DNA of 64,000 nucleotides from Arctopsyche grandis (taxonomy: Eukaryota > Arthropoda > Insecta > Trichoptera > Hydropsychidae). Every line of letters begins with the position of its first letter. Position 1 is the stretch's first letter. The notes under the pieces were generated by a model, which saw nothing but the letters and a program-made list of their open reading frames with translations, was not told where the DNA came from and made no database searches. Made by a program: the position numbers and the translations under genes. Location of the stretch: assembly GCF_051622035.1 (NCBI RefSeq), contig NC_135360.1, forward strand, positions 33,993,206 to 34,057,205. The letters run 5' to 3'. Below are positions 35,310 to 49,200 of the stretch, in pieces.

Positions 35310-36225
35310 TGTAGGAATCTCGTCATCGTCATCGTCATCGAAACATTCGAGAATATTCCACAACAACAAACCACATTCCTCGCAGAACTCACCGCACAAC
35401 ACGTGCACTTCTTGGAATCAATCGCCAGTTCCTTCGAGAATGTTCCACCCCTCACACTCGAGCGGAACGAAACCCAGACGACGCACACCTGCAGCCATTA
35501 TATTAAACTCAAGCGGAACGCCCCTACCAGTAGAGCGGAACCAAAACGGTCGAAACACGCCGCCACCATTAAACTACATCGAGCGGAACGGCGCCAATCG
35601 TTCCAGAAAATTCTACCCCTCGACAAAAGCAAATTCCTCGCTTACGCATCAACAACCACCACCATCGGTCAGGTGATTCCAGAAACACTATAAAAGGCGG
35701 TACAACCCAAACAACGCCAGTCGACCCACAGCAGCAAGCGTCGACACACAGCAGCAGACCAGAGACCTTCCGAACATAGCCGAACAACGAGCCAACAACA
35801 CACTGCCGCATCCAGAGACCTTCCGAACATAGCCGAACAACGAGCCAGCAACACACTGCCGCATCCAGAGACCTTCTGAACATAGCCGAATGCCGAGCCA
35901 GCGACACTCTACCATATCCAGAGACCGCTGAACGACATACTTTTGCCCACAAATATAATACTATGGAGGATGAACGAATGAGACGACTGGCATGTTAATG
36001 CACGTGTTTATTATATGACGGCTGAAGACAGAGTGGGTAGTGGCTCTCCGAACCCAGCCGGGTTGGTCCCCACTCGCAGGAAGGCAACCAAACTCGACCA
36101 TGTCGTATAAGCGAGCCGCCACAATACCTTTGTACAACCATAGGCAAACAATAAAACTTAATAAAACAAGCACAACAGTGTTTCGTTAGGCCGGGATACG
36201 GTCAACTCACAGTACCCCGCCTACA
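35310..36225 (+). mobile_element. Solo LTR, family B (copy 2) with repeat E inside
   Basis: TGTAGGAATCTCGTC to CCCCGCCTACA, lying within the LINE next to YADD. Flanks GATC and GATG look like a 4-bp duplication with one difference. TATA (CACTATAAAAGG, near 35687) and AATAAA near 36150 match copy 1. Confidence 0.7.
35962..36123 (+). mobile_element. Short LTR-like repeat E, copy 2
   Basis: TATGGAGGATGAACG to GCGAGCCGCCACA with ATAC on both sides (35958-35961, 36124-36127). It is the third layer: LINE, then LTR B, then E. Confidence 0.65.
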
Positions 36226-36316
36226 GATGTTTGCAGGTCTGCTAAATTTTCAGCGACTAGTGCCGTGTCATCAGCATATCTTATATTGGTGATCGTCTCG
36301 CCGCCCACCTTGATAT

Positions 36317-36713
36317 ATGTATGTAAAATAAATATAAATGTGGAGTGTGGAGATGGGAGTGTGTGTTGTGGTGAGAGTTGGCAAGCGTGCGCAGTGGTGG
36401 TGGTGGGGTGCCGGGCGTGTGTGTTGTGTGGAGAGCGGAGAGTGTAGTCAGGAGTGTAGGCTGCGGAGTGCGGAGTGGAGTGTGCAGCGCGAAGAACGGA
36501 GCACGAGCACGAGCACGAGCTGGAATCCCGCTGCGAGGAGTGGAGCGGTGGTGGCGGCGGCGTAGCGCTCGTGTGGCGGGTTGGCGGCGCGGCCCCCCTC
36601 TGCACCGCCCGCCACCCCTCACACCCCCCACACCCACACCCACACCCACACCCCACTTCGTAAGCGCCGCTCGTTAGGTGACAGTGACAGTGACAGTGAC
36701 AGTGACAGTGACC
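36317..36713 (+). promoter_or_regulatory. GC-rich promoter or 5' leader of Zdhhc8
   Basis: An abrupt GC-rich island in AT-rich DNA, with purine-rich GTGGAGTGTGGAG runs and then tandem repeats CACACC (near 36625), GAGCACGAGC (36503) and TGACAG/CAGTGA (36677-36710), which run up to the ATG. The last repeat abuts the start context GACCATGG. No ORF here is credible; the frames open on both strands are low-complexity. Confidence 0.5.
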
Positions 36714-37167
36714 ATGGGCGGTTGTGACGCGCACACGCGCTACGTCCCGGCCACCTTCGCCTGGACTCTCCTCCTCGCCACCACAGCGCTCTTCTTCTAC
36801 TTCCCGTCAGTATCTTCACCCTCACCCTCACCCTCACTCTTATCAAACCGAAAGACTCGCTTTTGACATGTCTATTGATACATGCAAACCGAATCTGTGA
36901 ACCACTTTGAATACGATTAACGACACACAAACAGCCTCTGATCAAAATCTTGTTAAAAACTATTATACATTTTAGTTTAGTATCATTGTATCGGAACTAT
37001 GAAATATACAATATCTCAATATAAGCTGTCACTTATCTGTGACGGTTTTTATTCTCGTTCGACTATTTCTTCCGTCGACAATATTAACCCTGTTCAGATT
37101 TTTATTGGTTCTCTTCCGGCGTCCTCTATCTCCGTCTTTGTCGAATTCGAGATAGTGAATCGCCTTC

Positions 37168-37207
<40 letters not shown>

Positions 37208-40200
37208 GATAGATTTAAATTTTCATAAGATATCTACGTGTAAAATTAAATATCGAACCCTTCACTTTTCGACATATAAAGTGAAAAAATCAATCATCAA
37301 ATCTTTTATCTTGTTTGTCACTGATATCAGTTTTTCAATGTGTTCCCTCACTGTATTCAACCGTATCTTGAATTTACTTTAGTATATCTCGTCATCGCTA
37401 GAATGATATAACATTTTTTTGATTTTCAAATTATATTCACAATACATCTTATATCTATTTTAATAGTTACTGATCATTTTCCATTTTACAATTTAATTTA
37501 ATTCGGTTAGTAATCATAGTATTATATTATTCTAATGTTAATGTACAGCATAATATTAGGAAAAAGAGCTCAAAAACCTACATATTTACAATTCTTATAA
37601 ATGCTCATAATACATCTAATACATAATACTAATTAAAGACTCACTAAAGTCGATTGCCTAAAGCAGATTGTGTTTAGGTAATCTGTGTTTATACCTGAAG
37701 GGTATAATGATATAATATAAATAATCTTATTACTTATTTTAACAATCATATTTTCCAACGCTTTTACTATGTACTTCAGTTTTATATCAAAAATATATAC
37801 ACACATATATTAACGGACTTATTATTGAAGAAAAATCTTAACGAATCTACCTTAAGTCTTACGGGCATGTTTTTTATAATTTTTAATGATAAATTCAACA
37901 AACATTATATGGTTATGATTAATTATGTCTTGTTTTGGAGACACTACCTACCTAGCCTCCACATTAGCCTGATTTTTCAACGAAAAATTTCTTAATGAAT
38001 TATTTGAAATAAAAAGGGAATATTCACTGACCTTGAACTTTCCAAAAGTTAGATAAAATCTGATTGGAAGTTCAAATAATGTTCGACAACAAGCCGAGTA
38101 CATATGAGTGATGTTATCTTTAAAAAAAATGACTAGCATAATATTTATTTTTCAATCAAATTGCACATTTTCAAACTACTAATAATGCAATTATTTGATA
38201 TGATTTCAGGTGCCAATATTACATATTCAGACATCCATGGGTTCCAGCATATCAAGGTGTTATCACGTTTTTCGTTTTAGCCAATTTTACATTAGCGACA
38301 TTCATGGACCCTGGAGTCATACCCAAAGGTATCTCACTATACTAATTCAATTTCCGCTCGTCTGTATCACGTGTACAGGGGGATATCATGATGCGATTGT
38401 GTTTCAGCACCTCCGGACGAAGACAGAGACGATGATCTTAGGGCGCCGCTTTATAAGAGTGTGGAAATAAACGACATCACAGTCCGTATGAAGTGGTGCG
38501 CTACATGCAAATTTTATCGACCGCCGCGATGCTCTCACTGCTCCGTGTGCAATCATTGCATCGAGGTACGTACTGATGTATAATGATGTTGTGAATTTGT
38601 GAATCGTTTCGTAATCGTTTGTTGTTTTTTTTTGCTTTCAGACTTTCGATCACCATTGTCCGTGGGTGAATAATTGCATCGGACGCCGAAACTATAGATT
38701 TTTCTTTTTCTTCCTCATTTCGCTGTCGATTCACATGCTCAGCATTTTTAGTCTTAGTCTCATTTACGTCTTGAACAGCAAGGATTTGTCGAACGTCGAG
38801 CCCATCGTAGCGTATCCTTTTATTCGTTTGTTAGTAAAATAGCCTAGGCTAAACGTCTGATTGCTTCTCTCTGCAGCAAGAATATTGACGTAGCTGGTTT
38901 TGTCATCTGTTCGCTTTGACACCTGTTACTATGGTCAATTTTGCACAATCCGTATACTCTCGGTTATCAGGTTCAGACGTTATACATATATTATGAAAAT
39001 CTGTAATGTTTTTGAGAAACTTCCCTTGAACGATTTTCTTTTATCGATACTAACATATGACTTCGTTAGAATGCCCCACGTTGGGTGTCAATACAATAAG
39101 CTGGTTTCCTCCAGATTGTTGGCATTTATACTGGGAACAATTTAATAATTTAAATAAATGTGCATTTAAAAAGAAATTTTGTACATTAAAAAAAAGTTTA
39201 TGTATTAGGGGTACCGGAAAGAAATCCATTTTTTTTGCAGATCAAGTTAAATATACAGTTTTTCATTTTTTTTTTGCACATTTTACTCCAAAATATAATC
39301 TCCTCTAATTTTCATGACTCTTTACCATCTTTTTGTCGATATTTCAATCCTTTTCTTGAAAAATCTTGCCTTAAATAGTTGGTTTACCACATCACTCACG
39401 CTGTTGAATTTTTTTCTTCTTAATGTGACCTCCATGGAACTAAATAGGTAATAGTAAGAAGGAGCGAGGTTTGGTAAATAAAAAACCATAAAAAAAACCT
39501 TATTATGGTTTGAGGTACAATAAAAAGGATAGCGTTTTTCCATGAAAAATGGAAAAAAAACCACGTGTTCCATCACTCTTCTTTTTCGTGCGTGCAGGAC
39601 AAAAACCATTGTTTGTTTTTCCGATCCTTTAAAATGTTCCTATATTCTCTGTGATAGTTCTGTGGTAATTTATAAGTTTCTGTGATAGTTCTATAATTCG
39701 ATAATTTTTTGTGGTTATTAAAAATATATCATAGATAGAGTAAAAATGGATTTCTTTCCGGTACCCCTAATACATTACAAAAAAAGATTACATTAGAAAG
39801 TTTGCTTTGATCATTGAAAAAAATATTTGCTACTGAAAAGTGGATGAAATGTGCATTAAAATGACAGATTAACTGTATTTTGCAACATCACGAATATAAA
39901 AATACGAACTGACGTTTGGTTTGGTTTTATTTATTTATCGTTTGGTTAGATTAGTTAAAGTTAAGGTTGGTTTTATTTATTTAAGATTACATTATAATTT
40001 CACTATTGAGAAACAAAAATAAACACTTTTGACAGTTGTCAATAGCGGAAGACTGCAACGTTGTCACTTTTGTATCTATTCTAATGATAAAAAAACTATT
40101 TTTTCAAATGATTGTTTCATATTTTTTAATGATCACTTTATAATGCCAAAATATTTTATCGTATGCACAATACGAGATTGTTTAATGCACCGAAAATAAT

Positions 40201-43200
40201 GCAAATTTTTAATGCACAAACATTTTTTTTTATGATACAAAGTATTTTGCTCAATGTACAGTTAAATCGTACCAATTTAAAATTGATTTAAATTTTTCAT
40301 TTTCATCTTTGATCCATGGTTTGCAATAAAAGTGATACAATCTTTTACTAATATAGGGCAAGCTTTTGTTTTTAAAATATTTTTTTTAATTTTATTAACA
40401 GATAAACGAGAGTATGCCGTGTTCTATATTCGAACCGTTTCAACAATTGAGATTCGGATACAATCTTTAACCTGTGACGAGTTGCACAAAGCTATGCTAA
40501 ACAGTGTCAGCATATACGTACATACATACAATACAAACAACATATTAATTTTATTGTATTCCTTGACTTGCGTATAATATAATAGATTGGTAATAATGGG
40601 AATAGTCGCTTTATTAGCCATTCCCATTTTCGGATTGACTGGATTTCATATGGTGTTGGTGTCCAGGGGTCGTACAACCAACGAACAAGTCACCGGCAAA
40701 TTCAAAGGTGGATACAATCCCTTCTCCAGGGGCTGTTGGAATAACTGTTGCTATACTCAATTCGGACCTCAATATCCCAGGTTTTCATATATATATATAC
40801 ATGTGTAGAAGATATCAATGGACTCTTTATATGTATATGATGGTGAGGATGTGCTAATCGTTGAATTCGTTTCAGTTTGCAAAGAATGTCACGTGCCGCG
40901 AGCAAGCGGGCCGGTGTAAATGGTAGTGCAGGAGGTGTAGGCGGGATCCCGTCTGCCATAAGCACCATCACGGCAAATAATCAGGTAAAAACATACACGG
41001 CCGACAACAACGGCAGTGCCCATCGTCCGACGTCCAGCGCCGCCCATGCCCAGTACAATAAGGTGAGAGCCAGCACCTGCAGCTGTATTCTTATTTGGTG
41101 GCATTCCTAAAAGTCTTCTCTTATCGGCACACACTCGCACTAACCAACCAATAACTCTCGATCTTCTTCGGTGGACAATACTGTTCATACGTAGTCTGTT
41201 TGCACCCGATCAATTTTATGTTCTTCTTCTTTCTTCACCGTTTCACTTATTCTGGCGACGAGTGTGGATGGAGTCACCTTTTTTTATTTATTTATAACAT
41301 ATATAATATATATTTGTGCATACGATGGGTGTAACGCCAACTTTTACTCAACGTTGGAATGTTTTTCACCAAATATGTAATTCATTATTTGAGCTTTTTT
41401 TTATGGTTGTGTTTATAATCCTTTTAATCGGAAATGCAAATCTATATTTGGTTTGGTTTTTATTTTTTTTACGTTGAATTTCAAAGTGAAACGCTAGTTT
41501 GTTGTAATTGTAATTATCAGTAGTGTATGTACATATATTATTGAAATCAATTTTGTGGCATCACATTCATCGGAATACGGTTTTCTTAATTTGAGCTCTC
41601 TTGATATATCAGTCAATATTCAGTAGGTTCTTCCGCTTCTTTGATAGAGTCAGTTTTGAAAAAACGCAATAATTTCAATTGTAACGAACGGTTTTACGCG
41701 CGCTTACTGATCTCGCGGTGGGAGATCCAGAGGGCGGATACGTCGTTCTTCTTCCAAGGGTCGGGTTATAGGGAAACGTGAACTTACCTTGGGATACAGT
41801 TTATATAGTCGGGGAGGTTCCTGACTGCAAATCGTCTCGTTGATAACAGCTTCCTCGTGGTCGGGAGCTGGCTTTGCGCTTCGGGCCGGTTCACTTGCGT
41901 CTGATGTTTCGCCGGAAACGGCGTGAGCAATACGAGGACGTTGGCTGGAACTCTCGGGAGGGAGTGATGCTGCACTCGACCTCACGGCGGTTCTTCAGCA
42001 AGATGACGGATCTCTGGGCCCCGTCTCCCCGTGGAGACGTGCACAGGAGAGGTCCTTCTTCAGCGGGGATGGCGGTAGAGAGCCTCGCTCTCGATGCGAG
42101 CGCGCCTATATCGCGCGCTTTTCTGTGTGGCCACTCGAAATAAAGGGCGAGTGTTGCCCTATGGGACGAGGGGGAGAACGTCGCGTTACACAATCAATTT
42201 TTAATTTCAAGCGGTTTTTAAATCTATACCAGCTCCGTACAGTTTGCGCAAAAAAATTCTTATTATTTACAATAAAATCTTACAAATTCATATGAAAGCG
42301 CAAATAAAGCTTGTATGCGATAAAAAAATTGTTTAATTGAACTTTCAAAGTATGTAATATGATTTTGGGCATATTTTAAATTTTGCTACATTCAAGTTAT
42401 CATACATTATTATCTTTGCTTAAAAACGGACAAATTTTTGGTTTCAATAATGTATGTGTGCATTAAATGGTGTCACAAGTCTTTCATCGATTTGTCGTGT
42501 GATCGTATTAAATAGATCTTTAGTCTAGATTTTGTTGTAATTTTTGAAGCTAGATTTTAGCGTTATTTAACCCTCTGAATGCTGATTAACGCCGATCGGC
42601 GTTTTACCAACAAGTACATGAGCCTTAAATATGCCGATAGGCGTTGTATTTTGAGTATATAAAAAATAAACAAGAATACTACCCGCTACGTCTTTCCAGG
42701 TAGCATTGAACATGGGTCGTGTAATCCATGTCAATGTTTATAAAGACTGGTTCATCAATAGATTTCTTTTGTTAATTTTATGCTGTTGCAAGATATATTA
42801 GAGAGTCTAAACACACCTTTACAAAACTCGAAATCCTCGGCGGTTTTAAATATCTAGGTTTTGTTTGGATTAGCTACAATTTTCATACCTGCTTTCTAAT
42901 GGATTTCTAAATAATTCTATTTGGAAATGTTCAACAGAAAAGACATCAGCACTCAAAGGGTTAATGATCAATTAAAGAACCACTCTATTAGAATATTTAT
43001 TTGATATTATCTTTCAGATGGTTTTTGTTTTTTAATTTTAATTCGACCGAATTGCCACAGTTCAGTGGTTCGGTTCAAAACCCGGTTTGCATCTTTGATT
43101 TTAGTGTTAATTTGTTTTTCTATCGTATCCTTTGAGAGATACAGCTATGATCCTTATTATTTTTATTTATTTAGTGTTTTTATTATGTATGCACATTTTC

Positions 43201-46200
43201 GTCTATTGTTTGCTGTAAAAATTTTGCTTTAAAATTCTTCAATTCACCGATTGCTTAGAACTTGTGTGTAAACGTTTTTCGAAATTGTATTATTTCTTTC
43301 AACAAATATATGTATATATATGTATATTCGTGGATTGAAGAACCGCTCTTATCAAAGTCTGGCTCTATCCTTTATCTGTATTATTACTTTTGATATCGCC
43401 GTACTGTAATCCTTCAACGTGTGTTGAAACGTACGTACACCTAGTCAGTATATTTTATACTTACATACGAGGATGATTAAACGAGACGGTGCGTATTTTC
43501 TATATTTTAAAGCCAAACTGTGACTGTTTTATTTTCTTTTCACTAACAACAATAACAAAATTGTAATATGATTAATACACAACACTAATAAATTATTTGT
43601 TATTTATCATGAGTTTTACTGACTTGATTTTTATAGGTAACTAACATTCTATTTTTTTTTCTTTTTCTATCTTATGTATCGTTTGAAATTTTAATACATT
43701 ATATATTTGGTTGTGTTGATTTGCTTATTCGATTGGTATTTATACAGCTGTCTCCCGGAAGAGAGGGCTCCGATACAGACATGGAGCCGCAGGCTTCGCA
43801 GAGTGCTGACTGTGAACCGACTCCGCCCCCCCTTCAGAGACACGGTTCTAAGAGCAATTTCTTTCTATCTTCCGGTGGTGCCGAGCAGCAGCTCGTGCCC
43901 CAAAGAGGCGTCCCGCCTCATCACTTTCAAAGACACAGTCCTCACAGTCGAAACAGGTTAACTTTCCAACATTCTGTTTATACTATTGTTTACGTTTTTT
44001 CTTTAACTAATGTAATGTCTCATGTATATATATATATATATATATAGGGTTATAGAACCGACGAGTCGCTACGGAGTCGACGAACAAGTTAGACAGCACG
44101 TGTCTCTGTCGATGCCCCCACCTGGACCGCACAATCATGGTATGCAACAACGTCCATCCCCTACAATGCAACAAAGAATAAAAGCATTGGGTGTTCCCAC
44201 TCCTCTCGCCATTAACAGCCCCGTCAGAAGGTGAGTTTTCATTTTTTCCTATGTACTACGCTTCACAATTGATTACATTTTTTTGTTAACATTTACATAA
44301 CTGGGAATTTGTGTCTCTTTCTAGTGTATCGTTGTTTGAAAGCAATTAAAATTAAAGTGGCTTCTATATATACGTTACGTTTGGTATTTCAGTTGTATCG
44401 TTGCTTTCAGACCTGTACGGGATGTCTTCACTAAAACAAATGTACGATAGATAGTGAATTTGCCCAAATTTATACGTTCACTTACTAATGTTCACCTACT
44501 AATATAGATTCCTTTTAAATATTCATATTTATGTATATGTGCTACAGTCGAAGTGTATTTTCAGTTTGTAATATATTCCAACTGGCGTTTTAGGTCATTC
44601 ATATTCGAATGCAATTCAGTAATGAGTAACTAGTAAATTATATCTACATATACAAGCGCAAATCATTTTCAGCTGAGTTCAAAAACAGTTGAGTTTTGAC
44701 AGCTCTGATGTTTTTACGAATGCTTTAGAATTCAATAATGCGTTAATATTTGCTAGATATTACGAATAAAGGTAATGAGTACCGTATTACGATAGCTATA
44801 AGAATCTTTTCAAAATAAAACATGTGACGGTGCTACTTTAGTATGCAGTCTACTTTAGCATGCGATCTACCTTTGAATAGCAGTCGACTATTTTTTTTTA
44901 TTTGTATCGTATCAGCGAAATGTTTATTACAATTTTTGTTTTTTCCTGCCGCCCCATAATGTTGTCGAAGCATTTCTATCAATATATCGTCAGCAGATTG
45001 TTCATATCTCTTAACCAAATCTTAAATGAATAGGGCCAACCTTAACTTAACCTAACCTATCCTGACCCTTTAATAAATAGGCGTTAGCTGCTGAGATATG
45101 TTTTTTTTTGTGAAAATATTGATGAAATAAAACTTTAAAAAAAAAGATATCTTAGAAGCCAACACCTATTTATTTGAGGGTCAGGATAGGTTAGGTTAAG
45201 TTAAGGTTGGTCCTATTCATTTAATATTAGATTGTTGGGGTCGGTATTATTCAGTCTCAGTGTCACGCGCGAGAACTGAGACAGTGAGACCGCATATTAA
45301 ATGAAAAATGTGAAGGTAGATCGCATATTAAAGTAGATATGTGAAGGTAGACCGCATACTAAAGTAGCACCAATGTGACTTTCCAACTCAATTTACTAGT
45401 CGAATGACATTTTCACGAAAACTTAAACTCTCCATCTAACCTAGTACCGGCTTAAGGTTGAAGTGTATTTTCAGTTGTAATATATTTTGACCAGTTGGAA
45501 TGTAATTCGCCATATGAATCAAACTTACGTGTATTAGACGGACTATATTTCAACTGGTCAAAATATATTACAACTGAAAATACACGTCAACTGTTAATGA
45601 TTTTATGAAAGTTCATAATGTATATAACTCATTTTAATTTATAAGAAATTACTTTTTTGCACAATTTTTTTTCGATATAAAAATTTAAAACTTCAAAAAA
45701 ATCAGTCAATCGGCTTTTTATTTGTATGAAAACGGAAATCTGGCTTTTTCTTTCGGGCGGTTTTTTGAAAACCCTAATTCCAACTAGCCAAAATACATTA
45801 TAACTGGAAAATACACTTCAACTGCAACGTATACATATGTATACAGATTGGAAAATGTGCATAAACATTTTAAAAAACATCAATATGGACTTTTATTTAA
45901 ATGGTCTGTATATACTACATTTGTATGTGTTACAATATTAAGCCTTTAATATAAATACTAAGCTTTCGTGATTCGTATTGTTTACATGTACTGATAATGA
46001 TCAGTGTATGGGCGAAATCACACAGCGGTGAATGTGGCACGTGGTTTTTTTTTTTTTAGATAGTTTTAAACATATAGAAAAAATGTGACATTAATGACAC
46101 ACGTCCTTTCAAAACGACACTTTTGACCTACATATGTCGTTGAAATTGTATAGTAGTATTTATCCTCGCTTGACAGTGATCTATACCAAAACGACCCTTT

Positions 46201-49200
46201 GGACCATTTTCGGTAAAATTGATCGATAACAAATATGGGATACACCGTTATCGATCACTGTCAAGCAAGGATATAATTTTACCGATTTTACCGATAATGG
46301 TCCAAAGGGTCGTTTTGGTATAGATCACTGTCAAGCAAGGATAAATACTACAATACAATTTCAACGACATATGTAGGTCAAAAGTGTCGTTTTGAAAGGA
46401 CGTGTGTCATGAACGTCACATTTTTTCTATATGTTTAAAACTATCTAAAAAAAAAAAAACTACGTGCCACATTCACCACTGTGTGATTTCGCCCTATATC
46501 GACTGTTTGCTATAAATATGGAGTCAGTCTTCACATTCACTAGTCGATGTACATGATTGTGCTGATTACGTGCACGTCTGAAAGTATCCTAATTCGATCA
46601 TCAGTGTAGCTTGGAGGTGGGTGAAATGTAAAAAAAAATGACACTTTTTCAATACGAGTATGGTTATTAGATATACATATATCAGTCCGAGACAGGTAAG
46701 TGTTGCATCACCGTATTAAAGCCGACAGTCTGAAGTCGATTTGTTTTTGTTTTGATTATTTTTTATATAGAGCCTTTTTTGTTGTTTCCAAATACTCGAG
46801 GACCTTCCGATTGGAGTTGATTTTTATTAATAAAAGTGTTTTTTACGTTAACGGTGTTGATGTCACTACTAATTAATTTTATTTACTTTCTTTTGTTGTG
46901 CGCTTTTTTTGGCTTCCCGGTGATGATAGGTGGACCTAACATGATACGTGCAGTTATTTATTAAATGGTAATGATCAAAGTAAATGGCGTCTGCTCTTTC
47001 TCTGTTTGCAAGCCAAGGCTGCTGGTATATCGCTTTGCTCATTTACAGTATATAATCATCTCGCTTATTCACTATTGGCTGGTAAGACATGGTAAACGGT
47101 TCAATTACATACTTACATACATACATATAATACGAAATGCATTGCAGTATGTTATTATTATTATTGTATCAATATATGTACATATTAAAAGAAAATAGCC
47201 CCAAACACAAATAAATAATTATATGTAAATTGCACACAAACCACACATGCAGTATATTCAGAATGAAAATTTAAACATTTCCGGCCAGTCCTGAATGAAG
47301 CCTCTAGTTGATCACTTGTTTTCGCTTGCAAAATTACATTTTATTATTATTGATATTTTAATGTTTGTATGAAATTCAATTTTTGGCTGGAGTTAGCGTT
47401 TTATATCCTCCTCATCTCTCATCGTAAACATTCTCATACATACTTGTAGTTACAGGATAGTTAGTTTCCGACTCACTTTAGACTGGAGGTTTTCAAACTT
47501 TCTGCTGCGGCTCTCTCGGGCATGTTTTTCGATCTTTTGGGGAGACCGGTTCAGACCGTATGTTCAACGTTAAACTGACGGCATGAATTTGAAGAAATTC
47601 ACTTGTATTTTTCAGATCGCTTGTTAAATATTGTCTTTTCTTTTCCGTCAGATGCTCTGGCCACTATTGCATTCCAGTCACCATATTTTAGGTCTGCTAT
47701 CCATGTCACTCCTCGACGACTAGATGTATGTAGTCCGTTCAAGTTTTCCAATTTCTATAAATGATAATACATAGGAGGCATTCTCAGCATAGACTACAAA
47801 ACATTCTCTACCTGATAGAAATTGTATGCATTTCGAATCCTCGATTTGTTTGAAAAATTTCTGTACATTACAAAAAAATTGTGTGCATTTCTAAATGACG
47901 GCTACAGATTGCATTAGAAAGTTTCTTTTGATCGTTGAAAAAAATATTTGCTACTTAAAAAGTGGCTGAAATGTGCATTAAAATGACAGATGATCTGTAT
48001 CGGCAAATACCGAATGCCAAAATATTTTATTCGATGCACAATACGTGATTACAAACACTTTTGACAATTGACAGTTGTCGATAGTGGAAGACTGCAACGT
48101 TGCCACTTTTTGTATCCATTCTAATGCTAAACTCTATTTTTTCGAATGATCGTTTCATACTGTCAATGGTCACTTTTAAATGCCAAAATATTTTATTCGA
48201 TGCACAATATGTGATTGTTTAATGCACCGTAAACGCACAAACATTTTTTTTAAGATACAAAGTATTTTTGTCATTGTATAGTTAAATCGTACCAAGTATT
48301 GTTTATTAATAAATTAGTATCAGGTATTGATGAGACTTCGTGATTTCAATATTCATATATTGACAAGAAGTGAGTGACGTCATCACACGATTTAATGAAT
48401 TCTTACACGGTTTTTCGTTAAAAATGGTAAACATTTTGTCCCTGCGCATTATGTTGCGAAAATAGTTTGTCCATAATCATTTTGTCGTGGACGTTTTGTC
48501 CGTAGACGTTTCTTTGCGAGAAAACTTTCGCCATAAATTATAAATGAGAATGTATTTTACAGTAAGATCTGAGAGTTACCAATTTTTTATATGTACATGT
48601 AACGTAAAAAGTTTGAAAACCTCTGCATTAGACTATAATTTTTCTTTTTCGTAGTTGACATTCATACTTACATTTAAACATTTTCAATGGATATTTAATA
48701 ATTTTTATTCCCATACCAAATATATAAGACACAAACATTGAGAACATTTTTTATTATTATGAATGTGAATTTTTTTCTCTCCGGGCTCAAAAAGTGTTTA
48801 AATACATTATGTATTCCTAGTTGCATTTATTTGGCAAACGTCCGATTTAGGATGTTTTAAAAGTTTTGCATGCACTTTCCAATATATATATATATATATA
48901 TATATTACATACATACATACGAGTTGTATTCGAATTGCAGCAGAGAGCCATGCGTCAGTTTGGAGGTTCATTCACAATACATAGACACGTGTATATGTAT
49001 ACGATTGTGTGCATTTTACTCATGTTTGTTCTGTTGCAGTAAATGAAACAGATAATTGAATGGCCTGGTCTCACACAGATCGAACCCGGGAACGCCGACT
49101 CAACCCCGAAGGCCCGACTTCATCGGCGTATCGGCAGCGGGCGGGACCGGAAACGGTGGCGGATACTGCGAGCTGCCGGCCCATCTTCCACACGCGTCTC

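Larger units (their letters stand above)
34081..36316 (-). mobile_element. RTE-type LINE interrupted by two LTRs
   Basis: Read on the minus strand: ITNIRYADDTALVAENLADLQT (36.3 kb, catalytic YADD), then across an LTR, LDRVHQESNRRGLRINLKK, KFKYLGTWLN and ETKIISRIEAFEM. Across a second LTR come VYRRMLKIPWTEK, GHMIRGPKYEFLRL and LSWLRNMRMW to a stop near 34113. A TGA stands where the family has W before VYRRML, and there is at least one frameshift after GKIEGKN, so this LINE is dead. Without the LTRs the LINE is about 860 bp. Confidence 0.8.

Noticed and set aside
36207-36945. Several overlapping Pro/Arg/Ser-rich open frames on both strands
   Set aside because: Low-complexity translation of a GC-rich repeat region; they overlap each other and the true Zdhhc8 first exon.
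41704-42193. Arg/Pro-rich open frames at 41.7-42.2 kb and 60.3-60.8 kb
   Set aside because: They lie within solo LTRs and have no protein family features.
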